This document shows positions 15,252 through 22,436 of a DNA stretch of 64,000 bases, in pieces. The translations under genes and the position numbers were made by a program. Where the stretch lies: NCBI RefSeq assembly GCF_036013915.1, contig NZ_CP107899.1, forward strand, positions 3,720,001 through 3,784,000, in the 5' to 3' direction. The notes beneath the pieces are model-generated. The model made no database searches. It was not told where the DNA came from and was given only the letters and a program-made list of their open reading frames with translations. Positions within the stretch are counted from its first letter, which is position 1, and every line of letters begins with the position of its first letter. This DNA comes from Streptomyces sp. NBC_00464. Its GTDB lineage: Bacteria; Actinomycetota; Actinomycetes; Streptomycetales; Streptomycetaceae.

Positions 15252-15306
15252 TCTGTCCGGTCGGGGACCTCCCGAGTACCTCGACCGGGGTCTGTGGGGC
15301 GGGGGG

Positions 15307-15516
15307 TCACCCCCAGCCGACGTCCTTCGCCTCTTCCGTCGTCGGTGTCGGAGCGGGCGTAGGAGTCGGGTCTGCCGGAGGAGTTCCCCAGCCGACGTCC
15401 GCAGTGGCCGGCGGGGCCGGGACTTCGGTGGCGGAAGACGCTGTGGCCGCGGCCGTCAGTGCGGTGACCGCGAGTGCAACAGCGGCCAATGCGGCACGGA
15501 TTCTGGACTGGCTCAC
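15307..15516 (-). CDS. Small secreted peptide precursor with two DVGWG motifs (pheromone-like)
   Basis: GTG 15516 was chosen because AAGGGGGG lies six bases upstream; a TTG two codons earlier is less likely. The 69-residue product has a signal-peptide-like N-terminus (SQSRIR, then an Ala/Val/Leu-rich core to about residue 28 and an ASSA-type cleavage site). A short Pro/Thr-rich tail follows. The pentapeptide DVGWG occurs twice, at about residues 40-44 and as the last five residues, separated by TPPADPTPTPAPTPTTEEAK. The gene is divergent from a LuxR-type regulator 139 bases away. Secretion and processing to a short signal are inferences; a structural or cell-wall peptide is possible. Confidence 0.75.
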   Translation of the reverse strand: MSQSRIRAALAAVALAVTALTAAATASSATEVPAPPATADVGWGTPPADPTPTPAPTPTTEEAKDVGWG

Positions 15517-15604
15517 CAGCAACCCCCCTTATCGAACGCGTGTACGTTTACGCGTTGCTGTACGTAGGTTGCCACGCCCGAACCGCGACACCAAGCGGCT
15601 CGCC

Positions 15605-15636
15605 GTGCTGAAATCTGTACGTGCGGTTTTCAGCAC
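15605..15636. promoter_or_regulatory. Inverted-repeat operator candidate upstream of the LuxR-type gene
   Basis: Perfect 9-bp arms GTGCTGAAA (15605-15613) and TTTCAGCAC (15628-15636) are separated by 14 bases. It lies 20 bases before the regulator start, between the two divergent genes. Spacing of about two helical turns suits a dimeric regulator. Confidence 0.6.
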
Positions 15637-15655
15637 ATAACAAACGGGGGCAAAC

Positions 15656-16630
15656 ATGAAGGAAACAGAGCAAACCGCAACCGCTCTACTCGCAGAGAGC
15701 GCTGTAGAAACGTACCGAGCGGTCGCTGCCGCAGGCATCGCACCGACCGAAACGAATCTCTCCGACCTGCTCGACCTCCACCTCGTCGACCCCGATCCGT
15801 ACCAGCCCGGCCACTACATCGCCCGCGACCCCCGCGCCGTGGCCCAAGGCCTCATGGCCGCATCTCTCGCAGACCTCACCGCAGCCATCAGCCGCATCAG
15901 CCAGATCCCCACCGTCGAAGCGCTGGCCGCCGACTATGACCCCCATCGCTTCTACGGCGGCCCCGGCAGCGAATACCTCGGCACCCCCGCACTCATGAAC
16001 GCCCGCATCCTGCCGCTCACCGACGCGGCCACCACCGAGGTCTACACAGCGCAGCCCGGAGAGCCGGCCGACCGAGACCCTGAAACCCTCCGAAACGGAG
16101 CAGCCCGCACCGTCGCCGCCTGCCAGCGCGGCGTTCGCGTCCGCTCCATCTACAACGCGCGCGCCCACGACCACGACCAGACCCGGACCCACATCGACGA
16201 GCTGGTATCCGCCGGCGCCGACGTCCGCGTCCTGGGCGCACCGTTCCCTCGCATGGTGCTGCTCGACCGGATGCACCTGTTCATCGACAACCTCGTCGTC
16301 GAGGGGGCAGCGGCTCACTCCGGCTGGCACGTCTCGGACCGCAGCTCGGTCATGTGGGGCCGGTCCATCTTCGACCTGTGCTGGGATCGGGCCACGCCCT
16401 GGCAGGCCCTCAGCCGGGCCACAGGGGCGGCGGTGACCACGGCCCGGCAGCGGGCACTCATGCAGGAGCTGGAGGCCGGATACTCGCAGCAGCAGGCCGG
16501 CCGCCGCCTCAGCCTCGCAGAGCGGACCGTGGCCAAGGAGCTGGCAGCCCTACGGACAGCCCTCGGGGCCCGGACGCTCTACCAGGTCATGGCCTGGTGG
16601 GGTCGATCGCCGGAACGGCACCTTCCGTGA
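15656..16630 (+). CDS. LuxR-type helix-turn-helix transcriptional regulator
   Basis: The 324-residue protein starts at ATG 15656 with GGGGG upstream. Residues 1-110 are a helical domain with a TrmB-like feel. The middle (about 150-250) resembles the PLD-like sensor fold of Streptomyces regulators, with RGVRVRSIYN, VRVLGAPFPRMVLLDRM and LFIDNLVVEGAA. Residues about 265-310 are a GerE/LuxR DNA-binding domain (AGRRLSLAERTVAKELAALR, then LGARTLYQVMAWW). It is divergent from the DVGWG peptide gene. The pairing suggests, but does not prove, that the peptide is its ligand or that it controls the peptide gene. Confidence 0.85.
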   Translation: MKETEQTATALLAESAVETYRAVAAAGIAPTETNLSDLLDLHLVDPDPYQPGHYIARDPRAVAQGLMAASLADLTAAISRISQIPTVEALAADYDPHRFYGGPGSEYLGTPALMNARILPLTDAATTEVYTAQPGEPADRDPETLRNGAARTVAACQRGVRVRSIYNARAHDHDQTRTHIDELVSAGADVRVLGAPFPRMVLLDRMHLFIDNLVVEGAAAHSGWHVSDRSSVMWGRSIFDLCWDRATPWQALSRATGAAVTTARQRALMQELEAGYSQQQAGRRLSLAERTVAKELAALRTALGARTLYQVMAWWGRSPERHLP

Positions 16631-17015
16631 AATCGCACAAGGTGTCACGACTCTGTGTGCACCAGGTCTACGGGCTGTAGATCGATGGTGCTCGTGCGTA
16701 GAGTGCCAGGCGGGGAGCAGGTGGATTCCCCCACCACCTACTGACGCACAACCCCCGACTGACCCGGCCCGAATGCTCGGGAGGCTTCGGGTCGGAGACG
16801 CCCCCTGCCGGCGATTTCGGCAGGGGGCGTCGTGCTGAACACACTAAACCGCCCCACCCCGAGACGGGATGGGGCGGCGCAACCCGGCCGAATATGGCCG
16901 AGCTGGTGCGGTCGATGTCGGACGCACATCACAACCCGACCGCACGTATCCATGATCGCTAAATTTCCCTGGCCAGGTAAAGACTTACGATCATGATCGA
17001 ATCAGCGTTGAGTTT
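16631..17015 (+). other. 385-bp gene-free stretch with two hairpin terminators
   Basis: A perfect 13-bp-arm hairpin (16798-16830) and a second with one mismatch (16849-16877) lie in tandem. Upstream, TAGAGT at 16699 could be a -10 element. It precedes a strong GGGGAG site and a seven-codon reading frame starting GTG 16721 (MDSPTTY). A short RNA of about 120 nucleotides ending at the first hairpin is possible; otherwise nothing is seen. Confidence 0.5.
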
Positions 17016-17252
17016 GTGTCGGCCGACCCAACCCCGGACTGGGTACTCCCCCTCCGCCAGCAGATCGGCACAACCCTGCGCGCAGCCCGCATCGAAGCAG
17101 GCCTCACCCAGGTACAGCTCGCGGAGCTCGCCGGCATGGACCACAAGACCGTGCACCGCATCGAGTACGCCATCAGCGACCCCAGCCTCACGATGCTCCT
17201 CCGCCTGGCCGCCGCGCTCCATGTGCCGATCGAGGACCTCGTGCGCAGATGA
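17016..17252 (+). CDS. Small XRE-family HTH regulator
   Basis: This 78-residue protein starts at GTG 17016 and is almost entirely one Cro/CI-type helix-turn-helix domain: LRQQIGTTLRAARIEAGLTQ, VQLAELAGMDHKTVHRIE, then PSLTMLLRLAAALHVPIEDL. It is a stand-alone DNA-binding protein convergent with the NUDIX gene 18 bases away. Its target is unknown; a role as local repressor of the cargo genes is plausible. Confidence 0.85.
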   Translation: MSADPTPDWVLPLRQQIGTTLRAARIEAGLTQVQLAELAGMDHKTVHRIEYAISDPSLTMLLRLAAALHVPIEDLVRR

Positions 17253-17270
17253 GTCGCGGGCGCCCAAGGG

Positions 17271-17816
17271 CTACAGCACGGCGGTCAGCACCCGGCTACG
17301 CAGCGGCTCCGTGACCAGCATGTCGGCAGGCTGCCACGACGCCGCGCTCACCTCTTCCTCCTGGAGCACGATCTCGGCAGCCGTGGTGTGGAACAGGAAT
17401 CGGAAGTCGAAGTGGAGGTGCTCCGGCTCATCCTTCGCGGGGTTCGCCGGGATGACGTGCGCATCGACGTGCAGCGGCAGATCGACGGTCAGCGTCACCT
17501 GGTCGGAGTCGATGCCGGTTTCCTCGGCCAGCTCGCGAAGTGCCGCACCGACGAGCGTCTCGTCAACCTCTTCGACGTGGCCACCCGGCAGCAGCCACTT
17601 CGAGAGCGTGCGGTGCTCGATGGTCAGCACGCGGCCGTCGGGGCGGTGGAGCACAGCGCCGGCGGTGACGTGACCGAGGAACTCCTTACGCGAAGTGATC
17701 GCGTCGCCTGCCTCGTCAAGGACCGTGAGCAGCGAGGCGAGCGGCTCCTTGTCCTCTGGGTGCTGGGCGAGGTACGCGTCGAGCGTTTCGCGGACGTGCT
17801 GGGAGGTGATGGGCAT
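17271..17816 (-). CDS. NUDIX hydrolase
   Basis: The 181-residue enzyme should hydrolyse a nucleoside diphosphate linked to some other moiety. The Nudix box is at about residues 92-116, GGHVEEVDETL followed by REL-AEETGI. It has the essential REXXEE glutamates and one extra residue in the first loop relative to the strict consensus. An N-terminal helical segment of about 45 residues precedes the fold. It lies nine bases downstream of the SAHH-like gene on the same strand, so they are probably co-transcribed. The substrate is unknown. Confidence 0.9.
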   Translation of the reverse strand: MPITSQHVRETLDAYLAQHPEDKEPLASLLTVLDEAGDAITSRKEFLGHVTAGAVLHRPDGRVLTIEHRTLSKWLLPGGHVEEVDETLVGAALRELAEETGIDSDQVTLTVDLPLHVDAHVIPANPAKDEPEHLHFDFRFLFHTTAAEIVLQEEEVSAASWQPADMLVTEPLRSRVLTAVL

Positions 17817-17825
17817 GGGTGCTCC

Positions 17826-18947
17826 TTAGCGGTTGAAGTAGCTCAGCCAGGTGGACGCGATGGCAGCGCGGTCGGTGGGTGTCACCTCGTGTATGCCGCT
17901 TGCCAGGGCGCCTTGGGCGAGAATGCGGATGCTCGCCAGGATCTCCGCCTGGACGAGGAAGATGAACGGGCCCACGCTGGCGCCGTGCAGGAAGTTGACG
18001 GCGTTGCCCCCGTTCAGCAAGTAGAAGTAGTGGCCGGTGGTCTGGTAGCGGGTGACGTGGTCGCCGGACGGCGTACGGGTGTAGACGTCGGGCAGGCCGT
18101 CGAGGTCGAGCTCGTCCTCCGACGACGTAACAGTGGCAACGTAGGCCCCGTTACGCAGGGCGGAGAAGTCCTCGCTGCGGAGTGAGACAGCCCCGGTAGC
18201 GCACAGGACCAGGCCGGCGCCGTGCAGGGCGGCATCCCGATCCCGCGCCACGGTGAAGCCCTGTGAGAGCGCCTGGGTGCGACGAACGGGGTCGATGTCG
18301 TAGACGGTGACCTGAATGCCCTTGGCGTGCAGCAGGCGGGCGATGGAGCTGCCGAGCTTCCCGAAGCCGAGGACGAGGGCAGGGCGGCCGTGCAGGATGT
18401 CGCCGCGTGCCCGCATGAGGGCCTCGGTGGAGAACACGACGGACTGGCCGACGAGGAAGTCCTCGGGGTCCTTGAGTGGCGATCGGGCCACGGACACGAC
18501 TGGGCAGGGGAGCTTCTCGATGTCCGCGTACCGGCGGTGTCCGTTCTCGGTGTCCTCGACTACGCCGAGGATGCGCCCGGAAAACCGGTCACAGATCGCG
18601 TCGAGGCTGGGCGCGAAGTAGCCGCCGACGTCGAGGAGCACGAGGGATTCGCCGGCCGCCCGAGACTCAAGGAAATCGACGGCGGTGTCTGGGTCGGTGA
18701 ACAGCTCTCGGGAGAGAGCGGCGCACGGGCTGACCTTCTCGACAGCGCGCTGCGCTGCGGCGTCGATCGACTTCGGCTTGGGCAGGACAGCTCGCAGTTG
18801 AGAGGCGGCTGCCACAGCCCGTACGAACGATGGTCGTTCCGGCAGCAGGTGGGTGATGAGCAGGGAGGCAGGGGGCTCCGAGGGGCGGAACTGGGCGTTG
18901 ATCCGGGCGAAGTACGCGTCGAGCCGGGCGTTTTCGAACGCTTCCAT
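17826..18947 (-). CDS. Divergent S-adenosylhomocysteine-hydrolase-like NAD-binding protein
   Basis: This 373-residue protein resembles SAHH but is about 100 residues shorter. It has the NAD fingerprint LVLGFGKLGSSIARLLH near residue 195, followed by VTVYDIDPVRRTQAL, and keeps VEDTENGHRR where true SAHH has EETTTGV. The active-site Lys/Asp segment VTKSKFDN is only loosely represented by SPLKDPEDF. The N-terminal substrate domain is reduced. It may therefore bind a related adenosyl ligand or have lost hydrolase activity. It is upstream of and probably co-transcribed with the NUDIX gene. Confidence 0.75.
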   Translation of the reverse strand: MEAFENARLDAYFARINAQFRPSEPPASLLITHLLPERPSFVRAVAAASQLRAVLPKPKSIDAAAQRAVEKVSPCAALSRELFTDPDTAVDFLESRAAGESLVLLDVGGYFAPSLDAICDRFSGRILGVVEDTENGHRRYADIEKLPCPVVSVARSPLKDPEDFLVGQSVVFSTEALMRARGDILHGRPALVLGFGKLGSSIARLLHAKGIQVTVYDIDPVRRTQALSQGFTVARDRDAALHGAGLVLCATGAVSLRSEDFSALRNGAYVATVTSSEDELDLDGLPDVYTRTPSGDHVTRYQTTGHYFYLLNGGNAVNFLHGASVGPFIFLVQAEILASIRILAQGALASGIHEVTPTDRAAIASTWLSYFNR

Positions 18948-18966
18948 GGGCGTCGCCTTTCAGGTC

Positions 18967-19173
18967 TCAAGCGCGGGTGCGATGGCAAGGGCAGGCACAG
19001 AGGTGCACTTCGACGGGGCGCTCCCATGCCGTGGCGCCCGGTAGCCGTAGCTCACCCGGACCAGGGCATTCGTCGTGCTCGCCGATGCGGCACGCCGGGG
19101 CAAGGTCCGCTCTGGGCGCTGCGGCCTTCACGGCCGCTGCTCTGCGGCCGGCCCCGACGAGCAGCGAGCGCAT
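18967..19173 (-). CDS. Small Cys/His-rich protein
   Basis: This reading frame of 68 codons ends with a conserved-looking cysteine pattern CRIGEHDECPG...VHLCACPCHR, suggesting a small metal-binding fold. It overlaps the 3' end of the preceding micro-gene by 46 bases in another frame, compatible with translational coupling. It lies 19 bases upstream of the SAHH-like gene on the same strand. The true start may be internal, since the first 25 residues are low-complexity. Function unknown. Confidence 0.55.
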   Translation of the reverse strand: MRSLLVGAGRRAAAVKAAAPRADLAPACRIGEHDECPGPGELRLPGATAWERPVEVHLCACPCHRTRA

Positions 19174-19295
19174 TCGCAGGCCGGGAAACGGTCGGTGTCC
19201 GCAGGCCGTTCGAGGGGGACGACCTCGCCCTTCTCACGTAGGACCCGGGCGGAGCCCCAGCGGTCGACCTCGTACACCTTGAGTGACATTCCCAT
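19128..19295 (-). CDS. Small hypothetical protein with C-terminal CxxC
   Basis: From ATG 19295 (GGGGG six bases upstream) the product has 55 residues, beginning MGMSLKVYEVDRWGSARVLR and carrying FPACECARCSSGP near its end. It is the first gene of a minus-strand group continuing with the Cys/His-rich protein, the SAHH-like protein and the NUDIX hydrolase. A strand-like N-terminus plus a two-cysteine knuckle is all that can be seen. ATG 19289 is an alternative start. Confidence 0.6.
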   Translation of the reverse strand: MGMSLKVYEVDRWGSARVLREKGEVVPLERPADTDRFPACECARCSSGPAAEQRP

Positions 19296-19373
19296 GGGGC
19301 GCCCCCCGCCGTCGGTTGTCATCGCTTCAATAGCGTCGTCCTGCGGCGCTAACTCCGGGATGACCAGCGGGGG

Positions 19374-19388
19374 TTACCGATGCGGTAA
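19374..19388. promoter_or_regulatory. Palindromic operator candidate TTACCG-ATG-CGGTAA
   Basis: A perfect 6-bp inverted repeat with a three-base centre lies between the divergent micro-gene (start 19295) and XRE-TPR gene (start 19452). It could serve either XRE-type regulator of the island. Confidence 0.5.
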
Positions 19389-19451
19389 TACACTCGTTGC
19401 TCCTCCAGCAAGGCGCCTGCGTGTGCATAGGATCGCGACGGAAGTCAGCCC

Positions 19452-20909
19452 ATGGATGCCACCACCCCCGGCCTGCTCAGCCCCGATGTGCTCGACAGAG
19501 CAGACCTCCGGGCAGCGCTCATCGAGCACGACTTCGCAGCCGTCTTCACCCTGATCAAGAAGTGGGGCGGCCTCTCCCAGAACCGCATCGCGTCCGCCTG
19601 CCAACTCACCCCCGGCAAGGTGTCCACGATCATCAACGGGGCCCAACGCGTCACCAGCTTCGAGGTCGTCTGCCGGATCGCCGACGGCCTCCGAATTCCG
19701 GGCAGCCTGCTCGGGCTCGCAGCACGCCCCTGGGAGGGCACACACCACCCAGCACAGCAGGACCAGCCAGACGCTCCAGGTGACCGGCCAGACGCAGACG
19801 AGATCCCGTGGCGGCCCGACGCCACCGTGGACCTGGCCACCCACCTCACCAGGAGTGATCTCGTGATGGACCGAAGGGCCCTCACCCGCGCCCTTGCCGG
19901 CGCCGCGGTAACCGGCGCCGCCCTCCTCGACAGCCTCGAAGGCTGGCTCGTCCCGGCCGCAAGCGTCCCGGGACAACGCCGCCCGGGACGACTCGGCATG
20001 CGCGAAGTCGAGGAACTGGAGACCACCGCGCGCGCCTTCCGCCAGTGGGACCATCAGTACGGTGGCGGCCTTCGAAGGAAAGCGGTCCTCGGCCAGCTCG
20101 CCGAAGTCTCCGGCGCCCTCGATGACCACCAGGCCCCGGCTGTGGCCGACCGGTTGTACCGCGTCATGGCGCAGCTGGCCGGCACTGCTGCGACCATGGC
20201 GTGGGACTCAGGACTGCATCGGCGGGCTCAGGACTACTACCGCCTCGCCCTTCGCGCAGCTCACGCCGGAGGTGACGTCGTCTTCGGAGCCAACGTACTG
20301 GCCGGGATGGCCCGGCAGATGCTCTATCGCGACCGGCCGGACGACGCGCTACAGCTGATCCACCTTGCGCAGGAAGGTGCCCGCGACGTGATTGGCCCCC
20401 GGGCCCGAGCCATGCTCCACACCCGCGAAGCCTGGGCCTACGCTGCACAAGGGCGCGTCGCCGGGTTCCACCGGGCCACCACCAAGGCGGCCGAAGATCT
20501 TGCCGCTGCTGGCGCGGATGGCGACGAGCCATATTGGATCGCGTACTTCGACGAAGCAGAACTCGCGGGCGTAACCGGGGGACGGCTTCTCGACCTCGCC
20601 CGAACCGACCCGCGCCAGCACGCCACCCAGGCAGCCGACGAGATCCGGACTGCCCTCGCATACCGCGGCCCCGAGGCTGGGCGATCTCATGCGCTCGACC
20701 GTATCGGCCTGGCGGAATGCCAGTTTCTCGCTGGCGACATCCGGGCGGCAGCCGCCGAAACAACCCTCGCCGTGCAGGCCGCGCGAGGCACACAGTCGGG
20801 GCGTGTCCGTACTCAGCTCAGACAGCTGTATCCCTACACCGTGGGACACAGCGCCTCGCGCCCGGTGCGGGAGGCGCGCGATAGTATCCGCGACCTGCTG
20901 TCGAGCTGA
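19452..20909 (+). CDS. XRE-family regulator with TPR-like sensor domain
   Basis: The 485-residue protein has an N-terminal HTH (WGGLSQNRIASACQLTPGKV, then STIINGAQRVTSFEVVCRIADGL). A short linker holds DRRALTRALAGAAVTGAALL, a hydrophobic stretch frequent in this Streptomyces family, and the rest (from about residue 180) is tetratricopeptide-like helical repeats. Such proteins generally sense a ligand through the TPR region. It is divergent from the minus-strand group and followed 11 bases later by the SLOG-like gene, with which it is probably co-transcribed. Confidence 0.85.
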   Translation: MDATTPGLLSPDVLDRADLRAALIEHDFAAVFTLIKKWGGLSQNRIASACQLTPGKVSTIINGAQRVTSFEVVCRIADGLRIPGSLLGLAARPWEGTHHPAQQDQPDAPGDRPDADEIPWRPDATVDLATHLTRSDLVMDRRALTRALAGAAVTGAALLDSLEGWLVPAASVPGQRRPGRLGMREVEELETTARAFRQWDHQYGGGLRRKAVLGQLAEVSGALDDHQAPAVADRLYRVMAQLAGTAATMAWDSGLHRRAQDYYRLALRAAHAGGDVVFGANVLAGMARQMLYRDRPDDALQLIHLAQEGARDVIGPRARAMLHTREAWAYAAQGRVAGFHRATTKAAEDLAAAGADGDEPYWIAYFDEAELAGVTGGRLLDLARTDPRQHATQAADEIRTALAYRGPEAGRSHALDRIGLAECQFLAGDIRAAAAETTLAVQAARGTQSGRVRTQLRQLYPYTVGHSASRPVREARDSIRDLLSS

Positions 20910-20920
20910 GGGACGGGCGC

Positions 20921-21406
20921 ATGACGACATTGGCCGTGACCGGGCATATGGACCTGACAGACGAAAGCGTGCCGCTCGTGCGCGAGGCTCTTCGCCGCCT
21001 GCTGACCGCGCACAGCGAGGACTTGATCGGGGTCTCGTGCATCGCGGCGGGAGCCGACAGCCTCTTTGCCGAGGAAGTCACCGCCGCAGGAGGAAGGCTG
21101 GTGGTCGTGATCCCCTCACAGGACTACCGCGCCCGGAAGGTCAAGCCAGAGCACGCGGCAGTCTTCGACCACCTTGTCGAAACTGCCGTCGAGGTGCTTA
21201 CGCTGCCGCACGACACCGCGAACCGCGGCGCCTACGAGGCGGCCAACGCCGAGCTCTTGAAGCGTGCTGATCGGCTCGTCGCCGTCTGGGACGGTAGCCC
21301 TCCTTCGGAGAAGGGTGGGGGCACAGCCGACACGGTGGAGGAAGCCCGAGCCGCTGGAGTGCCAGTAGATGTGGTGTGGCCGGATGGAGCGGGACGACGG
21401 GGCTGA
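20921..21406 (+). CDS. SLOG-superfamily (Rossmann-like) nucleotide-sensor protein
   Basis: The 161-residue protein has features of the SLOG/LOG fold: LAVTGHMDL at the first strand, GVSCIAAGADSLFAEEV, a hydrophobic strand VVVIPSQDY, the NAELLKRADRLVAVWDG segment, and GGGTADTVEEARAAGVPV, like the glycine-rich phosphate loop PGGXGTXXE in LOG proteins. SLOG proteins bind or process nucleotide-like ligands and occur in several prokaryotic conflict systems. It follows the XRE-TPR gene. Assignment rests on motif pattern only. Confidence 0.7.
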   Translation: MTTLAVTGHMDLTDESVPLVREALRRLLTAHSEDLIGVSCIAAGADSLFAEEVTAAGGRLVVVIPSQDYRARKVKPEHAAVFDHLVETAVEVLTLPHDTANRGAYEAANAELLKRADRLVAVWDGSPPSEKGGGTADTVEEARAAGVPVDVVWPDGAGRRG

Positions 21407-21465
21407 CCCCGAGCGCACGAAAGCGCCCCCCGCCGCCGGCCGAAGCCGGGACAGGGGGCATGCGC

Positions 21466-22143
21466 TCAAGTGCGGCGGCGGTCCACGGGCAGGCCCAGGA
21501 CCGTAGGGTTCGATGCCGGGTCGGGGGCGGTCGGGGGGTCGCGCCGGCACATCAGTCCATCCGGATCACCCGGCGGCGGCTGCAAGTTGTACCCAGCCGG
21601 GCACGTCTGGCCGTTGACGCCGTCGCGCCCGGCCGCGCCGTCCTTGCCCGCAGGCCCGGGGGCACCGGCTGGTCCCTGCTCGCCCTGCGGCCCAGCCGGG
21701 CCGACCGGACCGACAGGGCCAGCCGCTCCCGGGACGCCAGCAGCACCGTCCGCCCCGGACGCTCCCGACGGGCCCGGGGTCGGGGTGCCCGCCGCGCCCG
21801 GGGCGCCGCGCTCGCCCTGCTCCCCACGCGGCCCCGGAGGGCCAGGGATCGGCACCGGCACTGCGGCACGGGCCGGCAGATCCTCCACCGCATCACCCGG
21901 ATCCGGCGCGGCCGGGGTGCCACCGCGCGCCTGCACCTGCGCGCGCAACTTCCGCACATCCGTGGCCAGCTTCGACACGGCGGTACCGCGGCGGTCCGCT
22001 TCCGTCGCCAGCTGGTCTCCGCGCGCCTGCGCCTTATCGATCTGCAAGAACGCCACCGCGACCGCGCCCCCCAGGAAGAGGAGGGCGGCCACGATCCACA
22101 GCAGGACACGGCGCCGGTACAACAGGTGCTCCGCCCTGGTCAC
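21466..22143 (-). CDS. Membrane-anchored collagen-like phage protein
   Basis: The 225-residue protein has one N-terminal transmembrane segment (VLLWIVAALLFLGGAVAVAFL), then a helical stalk of about 60 residues. From about residue 97 to 175 it has collagen Gly-X-Y repeats (PGPPGPRGEQGERGAPG and more). A short C-terminal domain with two cysteines (QTCPAGY, LMCRRD) follows. It is the last gene of the phage late operon and starts within the stop codon of the upstream gene (GTGA). Phage collagen-like repeats usually occur in tail fibres, but the membrane anchor argues for a cell-envelope role. Confidence 0.85.
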   Translation of the reverse strand: MTRAEHLLYRRRVLLWIVAALLFLGGAVAVAFLQIDKAQARGDQLATEADRRGTAVSKLATDVRKLRAQVQARGGTPAAPDPGDAVEDLPARAAVPVPIPGPPGPRGEQGERGAPGAAGTPTPGPSGASGADGAAGVPGAAGPVGPVGPAGPQGEQGPAGAPGPAGKDGAAGRDGVNGQTCPAGYNLQPPPGDPDGLMCRRDPPTAPDPASNPTVLGLPVDRRRT

Positions 22144-22406
22144 GGTGTACCCCCGAGCTGGGTTACGAGGAACCGCAGACGGGACACTTCCAACTCCAGT
22201 GCGGCCGCGCGCTGCTCGGCTGCCGCCTGGTCCAACTCCGCCTTGTCCCGCTCAGCAGTGAGCCGTGCAGTGAGGCTGTCGTATCCGGTGATGACTCCGC
22301 CCTCCCGGGCCGCTCTCGTGGCGCCCCGGGACCCGTAGGCGGCCGCTGCCGCAGCAACCGGACTGGCCAGCAGTGCACCCAGCGCGGTCAACATGGCAGC
22401 GTCCAC
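22140..22406 (-). CDS. Small membrane/coiled-coil protein of the lysis cassette
   Basis: The 88-residue protein has an N-terminal Ala-rich hydrophobic segment (AMLTALGALLASPVAAAAAA) and a C-terminal heptad-like helix (RLTAERDKAELDQAAAEQRA). It lies between the holin and the collagen-like protein. This layout resembles accessory holin or spanin-like components of actinophage lysis modules, but no specific family is recognised. Confidence 0.6.
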   Translation of the reverse strand: MDAAMLTALGALLASPVAAAAAAYGSRGATRAAREGGVITGYDSLTARLTAERDKAELDQAAAEQRAAALELEVSRLRFLVTQLGGTP

Positions 22407-22436
22407 ACGTTCCTCCAGTGCGCTCAGGTCGGCAGC

